Shown here: in pieces, positions 23,031 through 33,403 of the stretch | How the letters are laid out: every line of letters begins with the position of its first letter | Position numbering within the stretch: the stretch's first letter is position 1 | NCBI GenBank assembly: GCA_029204045.2 | Contig: CM055068.1 | Coordinates: 37,816,001 to 37,880,000 of the forward strand | Length of the DNA: 64,000 bases | Reading direction: 5' to 3' | DNA from: Tillandsia leiboldiana | Lineage: Eukaryota > Streptophyta > Magnoliopsida > Poales > Bromeliaceae | The notes under the pieces: model-generated | Told to the model about the DNA's origin: nothing | Database searches by the model: none | The model's input: the letters and a program-made list of their open reading frames with translations, nothing else | Translations under genes and position numbers: made by a program

Positions 23031-23314
23031 TTGCGCTTCAAAGTTATAATCGACTCATCAGCTGTACATTTATCAAACCGTTTCGACTCATCTAAGTCGA
23101 AACCAGCGATCCCTCTCTACCTCCGCGAATCCGCTTCGGCAGTCACCGGTCGTTTGCGGTAGTGAGGAGCTACCAAAGGAGAACCCGGCCGAGTGGATCC
23201 CTCCTTGGCCCGATCGCTTGATTATTGGCACGCGGCGCACTTCGACACCTTCTGGAGGGTTACCCAGTAGGGGCCGATCGTGCGCAAGCCATATTTTGGT
23301 CCCAACAATCTTCT

Positions 23315-23331
23315 TGGCACGCCCGGTGGGA
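23315..23331 (+). other. Primer-binding site region, not initiator-Met type
   Basis: TGGCACGCCCGGTGGGA begins 7 bases after the LTR end CCCAACA. It is the expected place for a primer site. I cannot assign the tRNA with confidence from memory. Confidence 0.55.
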
Positions 23332-23366
23332 CACTCAGGTATTTATTACCTAATCCTACCGCAAGC

Positions 23367-23524
23367 ATGTTACGGCTCCCAGAGCCATACGGAGGATCGG
23401 CTCTATCGGAGCCATCTCTGTCAGAGATATATGGGCAATTAGCCCAAATAATGAAATCTCTGGAGAGTAGAATCCGAGCCTGGGACGCCAACACCCCAGC
23501 TACGGATGAAAGTCTCGTGCGGTT
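23367..23524 (+). pseudogene. gag: Gag N-terminus of the Tat-like gypsy element, truncated by copia insertion
   Basis: The ATG at 23367 opens MLRLPEPYGGSALSEP..., with SEIYGQLAQIMKSLESRIRAW as a likely helix. The frame enters the inserted copia LTR at 23525 (TSD copy CGGTT at 23520-23524). Only about 52 residues remain in this window. A frame starting at 23280 reads through the primer site and is not the real start. Confidence 0.55.
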
Positions 23525-24330
23525 TGTGGGTTATGGGATCCAAGGATCTAAATAGAAGAAAAACCACCTAGAGGGGGGGTGAATAGGTGTAAACAATAAA
23601 ACTTAAAAATCTTTGCGTAAAAATAACCCAATGTGGAAAATAAATAAAGTACGCAAGATTTTACGTGAAAAACTCCATCACAGGGGTAAAAAATTACGGG
23701 ACCGATCACATGAAAAAATTCATTAAGATTAAAACACATAGAAGGTGATATAACGCACACACACGACTCAACCTTTTCCATACGCTCCGAGTAGATCTTC
23801 TCCGCAGTTCTCAACGCGCCTCGATCACACGATTTGCGTCCAACTTCGAATCCACGAAGTCCAACGTCGAATCCACGACATCCAACCGAATCCACGGTCT
23901 TCACCAATATAGCATGAGTCGATCACACGAACGCGCCTAGCTCCGAATCCACGAAGTCGATAGCACCTTGAATCACAAGGCCACGCGAATCTACGCGCCA
24001 ATGTTCCTTTCGGAAATCGTTGTTTGTTTATTGGTGGTGATGATATCGAATACTTAGATAATCATAGAAAGACAAGAAAATACCGTCTAAATATTCATCA
24101 ATTTGATTCTACAAGAAATAGAGAGTTTGAAAAACCCTATAATCAAATCGATAATATAGAAAACGAAACATAAAATAGAACGTGTTTTCCTTTCTTTTCT
24201 ATATGTGGATTACCTACGATCCCTCTTTGGAATACCCTAAATGATGATCTTAGGGTCTATTTATAGGTTAGAAACCTTTTGGAAAGAGATAAGAATAAAA
24301 AACTGCTTTAACATAATTTTTTCCGCACGG

Positions 24331-24562
24331 CGGTCCGAACTGGATTTCATCTGATCCGGACTGTCGTCACAGACAAGAAAATTTCCACAAATAAGGTTCG
24401 GGGTCCGGACTGGATGGGTATGATCCGGACTGATTCATGCGATTTAACAAAAATAATGTTCGGGGTCTGGACTGGATAGGGGTTGATCCGGATTGGTTTT
24501 TCGCATGAACCAAACTATGTTCGGGGTCCGGACTGGATCTGCCTGATCCGGATCCAGAACAT
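24331..24562. repeat. GTCCGGAC/GATCCGGA repeat array in copia U3
   Basis: Same organisation as 22120-22350: GGTCCGGACTGGAT and TGATCCGGA alternate, four units, ending GATCCGGATCCAGAAC. Confidence 0.75.
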
Positions 24563-24782
24563 ATAAAATGCCAGTTTTTTATTTTTAGCACATGAAAAAT
24601 ATTCCAAATGTTTCTAAATTATAAGAATGTATTCAAATCATCAAAAATTATTTAGTTTAACATACCTAAACATTTTGAATCCATTATTCTTGAGATTGAT
24701 GTATGTGATCTTCAATTCTTCAACTTCAATCTTCAAGACTCAAAATACTTCATAAAATACACCATTACAAAAATCCTTAACA

Positions 24783-24795
24783 ATCTCCCCCTTTG
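24783..24795 (-). other. Polypurine tract of the second copia element
   Basis: The minus strand reads CAAAGGGGGAGAT immediately before the 3' LTR start TGTTAAGG, the site that primes plus-strand DNA synthesis. Confidence 0.85.
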
Positions 24796-25356
24796 GAGGT
24801 TTCGTGACAAAACATATAATCCACAAAAAATAGAAAAATGATTTTTGTTGCTACCACTATACAACAAAAATACGCATGAACGATCCAAATAAATGTAAAT
24901 ACAAGAGAGAAACTCCTAATACAAACTCTAGACTTAGACGCAACTGGGAATGTTCAAATCTTGTACTCTCTGCAATAGAAACAATTCTTGACAGAAGAAA
25001 TCATTAGTATCTCAAGAATTTAATCAATAAGCAACCAGAGAGTTTACATTTTAATATGACATTAAATATTAGATATGCACAAATATAAGCATTCATATCC
25101 ACATATCATTTCAAAGTTTCAAAGGATAATGTCACAACTTATAGTTCAAAATTCAAAAAGTTCAGTTCGATTCAACTTACCTTGTTTGCTTGTTCTACCA
25201 ACTTGTTAGAAGTTAGAATATTACAAAACCAAATAGTCAGTAGAATAGTTAGTCATGTTCTCATTGTTCTCATAGTTCTCATTTCACTTCCCCTTTTTGT
25301 CACAAAGAAAGCCAAAATGAAAAGTGGGTAAAAAAGTTCAAAAAGTCAAACCTGCT

Positions 25357-27456
25357 GTAGTAACCATGATTTTTGAAACCGAAATTTAAGTTTAAATAAT
25401 TCTTCTGGATTATTTAAATGGCAAAAAATTAAAATAATAGTGTAATTTGGACCCTGAAATTCTGTCTTTTTATCAGAATCTGATCTCAAAAATCTGAGAT
25501 CACCGGCACGACCGTCTCGTCGAAACAAGTAAAAATGATATACACATATTTTCGATCCGACGGTCAGATCTTCCGTAAAACAGCGAAGAAAAGCGGGGCC
25601 CACAACTTAAGTTGTGAATAGTAACCCCTGATTTCGGTCCCCTCTCGACCAACGTCGGCCGATTCACTGTCTGGACTTCGAACATATCAGTTCAGGTAGT
25701 CGATTTTAACCGCTTCATCATTCTGAACGCAATGGCACAGACGAAATTTGCGTTTGGCAACCCTGGTGATCGGAATGCGTGCCAAATAGTGAAATGCACT
25801 GTATTTTATGGGCCGAGAATTTATACGAGCGCCCAATCAAGAAAGCAAATATGCTACTTGAAAGGTCTCGACGAGTCGGACATTGTGACGAAGTCCATTT
25901 TTTAATTTGACGACCCATGCCTCCCGAAATGCGTGAAAAATGCCGAAAACTCGAGTATTTTTGCGAGAAACTAAATGTTTCATGTACCAATTAAATTAGG
26001 GCTTATAGGTTAGGGTTCTTACTGCAAATGAGATCTACAGTAGAGGTCTTGAAGCATTAGGATGGCTGTGTGAGGACTAAACTGAAATTTTGCAAAATAT
26101 TGCATAAAAACCATTTGTGACTCTTGGGGTTGTGTGGAGGGGGATCCGAGGAGCCAACATGGGTGTCTGAACTTCCTTTACTTCCTTGGTCACTCCAGGA
26201 TAAGCCCTAGGTGCGAGGGTGGCCGAGGAGTCACCAGCCATTGGAGGAGACACCACCCACAACTCTACCCGAGAGTAAGAGAGGAAGAGAGAGGTTGCAC
26301 TCAAGTTCCTCCAACTTGGTCCCTGAACCCACTGGAGTGTTCACCTGCGTTCTGGGAGCAAGCCCGAGGAAGCTGGGTGGCTGCGGGACTGGGGGGAGGA
26401 GAACCGGCTTCTTCCTTTTCTTCTCCAACTCCGGCGAGGTAAGATCTTCCATCGCTCTGTGTTGTAGGACCCGAGACCCTTGGAAGTGAGCTATGTAGGC
26501 TCTGAGAATGCCCCACGCCAAGTCCTAGCTCTTGGGATGTTCCCGGTTGCCAGCGGAGGAAAGTTCTTCGCCGGAACCCTAAAAGGCTCCGCCGCGGCCG
26601 TGCGTCACAACTGATGGCTCAAATGCCAAAAAAAAATGATGGGCTTGGACTGTAGGGCTTGTAGATCATCTCCTCAAAATTTGGTGGAGTTTGGTTGAGT
26701 GTGCGCGATGTGGGACAAAACCCTAGTTTTTCGGGTTGTATGCTTTGGCCGAGCTCTTTGCTCCGTCGCCGGCGTCGCTTCCCACCGCCTGCCACTTGCC
26801 CGAGAAGCTTAATGGGGTCGTTTAGAACCCATACATGCTTTTGCATGGGGTCCATGCAGCCCGGGTGGAGTTCCACCATTGTTGGTGGAAGCTCGGGCCG
26901 AGCTTGCTCCGCCGCCGCCGCCGCCGTGTCTTGCCGTCGGCTATGAGTCCAGTAAGCTTTGTGGGGTCAAGTTGCTCTTACTGGTGTTGTTGCATGTCGC
27001 CCAGAGGCTGTGAATGGAAATCCACCATTGTTGCCCAAAGTGGTGCCCGAGCTTCATCATCATCTTCTTCTTCTCGGTTTGCATGGCTGCACGATGCTCG
27101 AGCTTGGATGGGAAATGTTCCTGCTGCCTTGTAAAGCCTTTCCAACCAAGTTAGAACCCCTCAGATCTATGCATGCTCTAGTTGCCATCTTAGTTGGGTA
27201 GATTGTGTGTCTAGCATGGATGCCCACCAAGTGTTTGATGAAATGCCTGAAAGAGCTCGAATGCAGTTTTGGCCACTTGCACCTATCCAGCAATTGAGCC
27301 AATGTCTCCACACCATCCCATGAGCTTGATGCTCACTTCAGATTCCAAATTGGCTGAGTGGATTTTTGTGTGGAGCATTCTTGTACATTAGAGAGCAAGA
27401 TGACTTGGATCTATGGATCCAGCAGCTTCTGGGTTGCGCATGAGCAAACCCTTGAG
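25357..27456 (+). mobile_element. Giant-LTR fragment (TGTAGTAACC group), plus strand
   Basis: Starts TGTAGTAACCATGATTTTTG, preceded by putative TSD copy CCTGC (25352-25356). It aligns by eye with the start of the LTRs of the element at 41345-62645 and of solo LTR 16189-20990 read on the minus strand. It is interrupted at 27457, and the remainder must lie beyond the window. No gene is seen. The frames at 26134-27300 are chance GC-rich frames. Confidence 0.85.
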
Positions 27457-30400
27457 TGTCACGCCCCGAGGTCGAAACTGCGACCCGGGCTCGCCAACAG
27501 ATCCGCCGCCTATGCAAAACCCCGCACAGGCGAAGCGTCCAACCTGCAAGAAAAGGTACTACAACTAACAGATATCAGAGCTATAAATGAAAATATGTTG
27601 TAAAACTAAAATCAACCACTGTACAACTGGAAATAATACAATAATGTCCATCTTCCAAAAATGATAATCGTACAATATCCTCAGATACAATAATCCAAAA
27701 CTCAGCAGGGAGGTATCTCCAATAAAATACATCAGTGTACAGGCTCTCGATACATAACATATCCTCACTACATCAGCCTCTCAAAAGAGGAAAGATAAAA
27801 TAACTAATCTACTGACTGTACTGAAGATCTCCTCAGAAGGGGTACCGCTACTCTCCAACGACGGGTAGGGATCTAGCTCGCGACTCCCTCGCCTCGATCA
27901 ACAACCGCAGAATCAGCAACACCCGCTAAGACTCTGCAAAACAAAGGAGAGAAAAGAAAGGGAGGGGGAAAACCCCCAATGGGTGTGAGAACTACACCAA
28001 AAAGGGAGTTCTCAGTGGGTACCACCGCTAGGCCCGACGGTCTGCCCACTAAGTCCACTAGAGGCATAAGATAACCAATGCAGTAAAAACTGAACAAGAA
28101 TGCTGAAGAGACTCAACAGCTACCATGCCTCTATCTAAATGCTCAAGAGGGGAGAATCAAAGAATGGTATGCAACCACTAGCACATGAAGTGCACAATCG
28201 ACCCAATCGAGCTGACTGCCACATCTGGTCCAGCCAAACCTGCGCCCACCTACAACCACCTCCCACTGACGGGCAGGAATTACGTAGGGTGTCCAAACGG
28301 ACTAACTCACTATCGAATAGTGGCACATGCAGGCTATAGTCAAAATCCACGCTCTCTCTCCGAACGGATATACTCAAGGTCCACAACCTCACACACAACG
28401 GTCAAAGTACTCACAACGACACGGGACCACCGTCAAACCAAACGGCTCCCAACAACACTAGCACTGGTCTAAACACAGCTACTAGACTCCACTCAGCCCC
28501 CAGGCACGAGTGCAACAATAAAAATATCTGACCAAACAAACCCAATCGAATGAACCGGTATAAAACCCGGTACTGCCTGCTCTGTCATCAATCTCACAAA
28601 CTCAGTATCTCCACTGTCCAAATGACCGGAACCCAACACGGTCTGACCGGCACCAAACACGGTCTAAAGCCTACTCCGGAGTGCCACTCGAGGGGAGCGA
28701 CCCACACGAGTAAAGTATCACTGTAACCAGTATCATCAGTAACACAAAATAGCAGGACTGGATCATGACTCTGATCAAAGTGGGAAAACCCATCCACTAA
28801 AGGGAAACTCGATTCCCATTCAGATACAAGGGTAAACAACAAGTGGGAAACTCCATCCACCAAAGGAAAATCTGATACCCAATCTGATGCACAAGTACAT
28901 ATCCGGTCAACCGCCCAATATCCGCGGTTGCCACAAAACCCCACAAGTCCACAAACTAATCCAACCTGTCCCAGACACAAAGTCCCGACTACACTATCCC
29001 AAACCCCTGCTCGATCTCGAGCAACACGAATCTAGAATCTGGAAGGAAAGGAGAAAGAACAGACATGGTTTCTCCTAAGTCAGATTCCAACATGATAGTG
29101 TAGCAATAAATGATGGCCTATCTAGATGTCCATTCAAGCATGCTTTTGTCCTCAGAAACAATAAAAGAGAATGAAACATATAATAAAAAGGCATGCTAAA
29201 GTATTCCTACTATGATATACCAATCTCACATAAATAGGCCAATGAATACTCATGTATGATCTCTATATCATCTAGTGTGGGATAAATATAACCGTCTACC
29301 ATATGCTAAGTCTCCAATTCACCAAACATGTACAATAATCGGGTAAGCATCAATCCACATGATTTAGGCCATTTCCGTGCTTACCTCTCACTCATATTGG
29401 TTGTACATTAAATTATGCATGCTATCAATCATAGAGGGTGGCATTCCCATAGGTAAGCTTACATTAACCATACATAAACATCCACTATTACAACTCCCAT
29501 AAGGCACAACATGCATATAAACCTTGCCATTCCCTTATACAGTTACCTTTACTAAACTTACCCACCTGAAGTGCTTAATCCAAGGCAAACCTGAAGTCGG
29601 TGAAGAGCGTGGCCACTTGCTAACAAATTCCACTGAACCCGCATCCTCGGTACATGGTCGCACAATCTTCAACTCCAAACAACAACACGCCAACACAACA
29701 ACACAATCAATAATCAACACCACAAGTTCTCCAAACAGCACATGCTGTCACAACAAACCAGCAGAGGAAAAAGGGAACTTCACCTATGTACAGTGCTCTA
29801 AAAATTCCAAAAAATTCACAGTTGCGATCCTCACGACGAGTAGCCCCAAAACGAGTATTTATACGCCCGGTTCCGACACCTGTAGGCCAAGATACAAATT
29901 AAACAAGGTGGGGCGTCGGCAACCCACAACACTGCGAAAACTGCGGGATACAACCCCAAAGAAGCTTAAATCTCACCTTCGAACAATCCTCAGTAAAATC
30001 CAATAAAAATACGAGCGCGTTTCTCTCGAAGAGTAGATGTCAATTGAGTCCTTAAATGCCTCGTTCCGATGCTCGTAGGTCAAGATAGAAAATCGACAAG
30101 CCTCCGCTGTCCAAAATCTCACAGCAGAAAAAGGGGTCACAGAAACACCTGGGGAACAGTGCCGAAAACTCGAAACGAGAAGTGATTAACACAGAAAAAG
30201 AAGCCTTACCTCTCGTGAACGCGCTGCCGCAAAAATCGGCTCAAAATTCCATCGAGGTGATCTAGTGTGCCTCGCGGACTGAAGAGTGACGGTAATAGCC
30301 AAAAATCCAAGGTGCGTCGATGTGCATCGCGTCGCAGATAACGTCGATGCCGCGGCCTCCAAAAATCCCGAAAATCAACCAAGTGGTGGAGGACACAGTG

Positions 30401-30467
30401 TGGAAGGTCTCTGCTGTAGGAGAGCTCCCAGAGAAACCAAAAAAAACCACACTCAGAACTCACTGCC

Positions 30468-30475
30468 TATTTATA
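30468..30475 (-). promoter_or_regulatory. Putative TATA box of the gypsy LTR
   Basis: The minus strand reads CCTATAAATAGG around this site, at the same relative place as the TATA box at 3304-3311 in the related LTR. Confidence 0.6.
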
Positions 30476-30950
30476 GGCTGAAGAAAAAGGGGAAAAACAC
30501 ACTTCCTAGTGCATTTTCCGGGCGCCCGAATCATTCGGGCGCAAACAGTAACTCAAAATCTGGCCGTCCATCGTGCGTCCGAAATGCTGTGGTTGTGCCA
30601 CGTCACCCACACAACAGCAAACAGCCGGGTCCGCCACCAGCCTCGCGCCGCGTGGCCCTGTCACGCCCCGGGGGTTTCGTTCAGCGGAAAAGAAGAGTTG
30701 TTTGTGTGGCGTAGAACCCCTTTATTTTTTTTTTTGATTCGGTCTACCCCGGCGCGTGCCCAGACCCGCCGCATATACAGATTTACTCGAAAAATGGGCA
30801 GAGTCTCCTCTGTATATGCACGGCGTCGCGGTTAATACAACAGTTGAACACAGCATTCATTCAATCACAACAGTTCGGGAACATAACTTTAAAATGCACC
30901 AAGGGAAAAATGCTCAAGGCCGGTCAAGTTGAAAGGATAAACTCACGGTT

Positions 30951-31130
30951 TTGAAAGCAGGTTCACGCGACCCAGGGTTTTGCAAACAGTTTAAAAAAGC
31001 CATAAATCCACAGAGTTTAGAAAACGGGCCCACACGACCCAAGGTTTTGAAACCAGTTTGGAAAAGCCATAAAACCACAGGGTTTAGAAAACAGGTCCAC
31101 ACGACCCAAGGTTTTGAAAACAGTTTCGCA
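30951..31130. repeat. Three 67-bp tandem units
   Basis: ACACGACCCAAGGTTTTG (and one variant) recurs with CGACCC at 30968, 31035 and 31102, exactly 67 bp apart. Each is followed by AAAGCCATAAA and a CCACAG(A/G)GTTTAGAAAAC join. Confidence 0.82.
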
Positions 31131-32163
31131 ATTCTTTTCTTTTCTTGTTGTTTTGCTTTGAAATCGGCCGACCGAAGATAGTAAAAAGAACTAGTAATGC
31201 ATGTCCAGAGTACCAACATCAACATCCACAACCGACCCCACAAGGGTATCGAGAACCAAGCCGTAGCCTACAGTATCAAATGAAATGCAAGGAAAAGTAA
31301 AGAGATACAGACTAGGGCTCCCCACGGCCCGACTACTCCTGCCTCGGCCTCACCGTCGTCTACCTCGCACCCCTGGAAGAACCTGTCACGGAGTGGGTAG
31401 TCAGCGACACAAGGATAAAAATAATATGCAGGAAGGAAAAACGAACCCAACTGTAAGACTATCCAGAGCAACCACTCCGCTCAAGGGAAAGGTAGTACAC
31501 GAACCCCTGCAACACCTGTAATACCTGTAACACCTGTAACACCTATACACCTGACCTCGTCGGACACCTATCCCGACGGATAGCACCGCTCACATCTTGG
31601 GGCACTGGATCTCGGCGGGCACCTACCCCGACGGATCGCACCGCTCCCTCCCTTGATGCCTCAAACCCCACACCTACGGGGGCCCCCACTACCTCACCTC
31701 GTGGGTTTACACGGGTCGGAGACCGCTTTCCTGGAAAAGAGCACCCTTGCGGTGGCCAGACCGCGGGTGCGCGTGTCGCAACTACGAGCATAGTAACCAA
31801 GATATAGGGAAATAACGCAAACATCGAGACTGTCAGCATTAATGCCGATAACATGCAAATAGTAACCTTCCAACAACACCGATTCTATGCTAAGCCTCAA
31901 ATAAAAACCCACCTTTTCGTTGTCGCGTTGCTGGTCGACTCTAGGTTCTTTCGCGTCTCGGTGTGCCTGCCCGGACCTACACGAACCTGTCGCACAGGAG
32001 TCAGTAACTCCAACATTCCGAAAGGTAAAGAAAAGAACTGCGGAACACCCAACCCTTCCGGTCGATCATGGGGAACGCCCCGCCGATTCGGCGATGGTGG
32101 CGACGTCCCCGGGCGAGGCCAACGACGCGGACGGCCCACGGCTCCCGCGGAAACATTCGGCCT

Positions 32164-32590
32164 CCCCCCCCCCCCCCCCCCCCCCCCCCTCGTTGCCCGC
32201 ATGCAGGGCTGCCCGCATGCGCGGGTGCGCGTGCGCCCGGCCCGCGAGGGTTGTGCGGGCGCGCTGCCCGCACCCGCGGGTGCGCTGCCCGCACCCGCGG
32301 GTGCGCACGTGCGCCCGGCCCCGCGCGGCTGGGTGGCGTGCCGCCCGCATGCGGGTGTTGCCCGCATGCGGGGGTGCGCGCCCCCGGCCCCCCGCGCGGG
32401 GTGCTTGGTGCGCCTTCCCGCATGCGGGTGTTGCCCGCATGCGGGGGTGCGCGCGCCCAGCCCCGCGCGGGCTGCACGGCCGCGCCGCCCGTACGCGGGT
32501 CGCGCGCGCCCCGCGCGGCCCGTGCGGCCGCGCCGCCCGCATGCGGTGCTGCCCGCAAGCGCGGCTCCGTGCGCGCCGGACTCCGGCGAT
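32164..32590. repeat. C26 homopolymer and GC-rich repeats with CCCGCATGCGGG palindromes
   Basis: A run of 26 C at 32164-32189 is followed by irregular repeats of GCCCGCATGCGGGTG and GCGCCCGCACCCGCGGGTG. A second C run is at about 32600. This is the counterpart of the 94-bp array at 34090-35140. Homopolymer length is sensitive to assembly error. Confidence 0.75.
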
Positions 32591-33403
32591 GACGTCGCCC
32601 TCCCCCCCCCCCTCGTTTGCTCAAAACAAGAATTGACGAAAAACAAGAACCCTAACGTGCTCACCTTGGTTGACTGAGGGGAGGATCGTTCTGATCTTGC
32701 GTGCTCGGCTTCGAAGGATGTGAGGTCATCCCTCTCTTTCCTTGGTCTCGCCGCCTTGATCCTCCACGCGATCGGTGAGGAAGGGGTAGGGTTGGGGGAG
32801 TTGGTTCCTCGTCCGCGCTCGGGGTGTTGTACGTCGAGGGTGAGAGGAGTTGAGAAAGATAACAAAACCCTGTTTCCCAAGATACGAAATAACCCGAGCG
32901 GTCAGAATGAGAAATGGGAATGGACCCATTTCAAGTCAAAAGAATATAATAGGTCGGGTGCGAACCAGGGTCCGGTCTGCCTGGTAACCCGCGTTGATCG
33001 CCTGAACCGCTAGCCACCTTCTGGAATTTATTCTGGGAGATTCCGGAGTCGGAATCCAAAACCGATTGCGCCGCCGATCTCCGTTTCGCGAGCTTTATTG
33101 ACTAAAAATACTCGCGAGCCCCGACGGTCTGCCCGGAAACAAAGAATTATTAGTTCACCCTCCGGACCCCCGAAACGAAACGTGAAATAAAGAAAACCAA
33201 AAGTAGACCCAAAAACAGAACCACAACATTTTAAACCAGCGGCTACTACAGGCCCACTGCGGAAGCCAACACGTGGCGCGCCCGAGCGCGAGAAACTGCG
33301 ACGCGCGCCCACGAGCGCGCCTGCGCCGCCGCCTGTGCCCTCTGCACGCACGCGCCCCGAGGCCAACCGCACCCGCTCCGTGGACCGAGTCCACTGTACC
33401 AAC

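Larger units (their letters stand above)
22568..23524 (+). mobile_element. Tat/Ogre-like gypsy element fragment: LTR 3' part, primer site, gag start
   Basis: Outermost visible level of the nested stack. Bases 22568-23307 are the 3' part of an LTR ending GGTCCCAACA. The copia element ending at 22567 truncates it on the left, and the copia LTR starting at 23525 splits it on the right. The primer region TTGGCACGCCCGGTGGGAC differs from the initiator-Met type used by the other elements and resembles leaders of Tat/Ogre-type gypsy elements. The clade is inferred from that and from the gag start only. Confidence 0.7.
23525..25356 (-). mobile_element. Second SIRE-like copia element, 3' end only
   Basis: On the minus strand this is the element's 3' end: internal DNA 25356-24783, polypurine tract, then the 3' LTR 24782-23525 (1258 bp, TGTTAAGG...CATAACCCACA). 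It is inserted in the gag of the Tat-like element (TSD copy CGGTT at 23520-23524). The rest is displaced beyond the window by the insertion at 25357. The LTR carries a GTCCGGAC-type array (24331-24562) and a TATA box (minus) near 24265. The visible internal 570 bp has no coding similarity. Confidence 0.88.
30659..33250 (-). mobile_element. Solo LTR, 2592 bp, TSD GGCCC
   Basis: The minus strand reads TGTAGTAGCCGC...GGGGCGTGACA. GGCCC flanks it at 30654-30658 and 33251-33255. It is homologous, in opposite orientation, to the LTR starting at 33404: shared CAGACCGTCGGGGCTCGCG block, and shared CCACCGCAAGGGTG region at about 31748 and 35525. It contains three 67-bp repeats (30951-31130), a C26 run (32164-32189) and a GC-rich repeat region (32190-32590). 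The overlapping long frames in the GC region are chance. Confidence 0.93.
27457..33403 (-). mobile_element. Gypsy long LTR, minus strand, split by a solo LTR
   Basis: The plus strand starts TGTCACGCCCCGAGG at 27457 (putative TSD copy TTGAG at 27452-27456). Related to the LTR at 1095-4154 (shared GTCGAAACTGCGACCCGG block). The pieces are 27457-30658 and 33256-33403, with 30659-33250 inserted. A further insertion at 33404 removes the outer end from view. A TATA box (minus TATAAATA) lies at 30475-30468. Whether it is solo or part of a full element cannot be told. Confidence 0.88.

Noticed and set aside
31853..32880. Overlapping frames of 200-330 codons on both strands
   Set aside because: Low-complexity GC-rich repeat and C-run inside a solo LTR. 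The proteins are Arg/Pro/Ala strings without conserved motifs.
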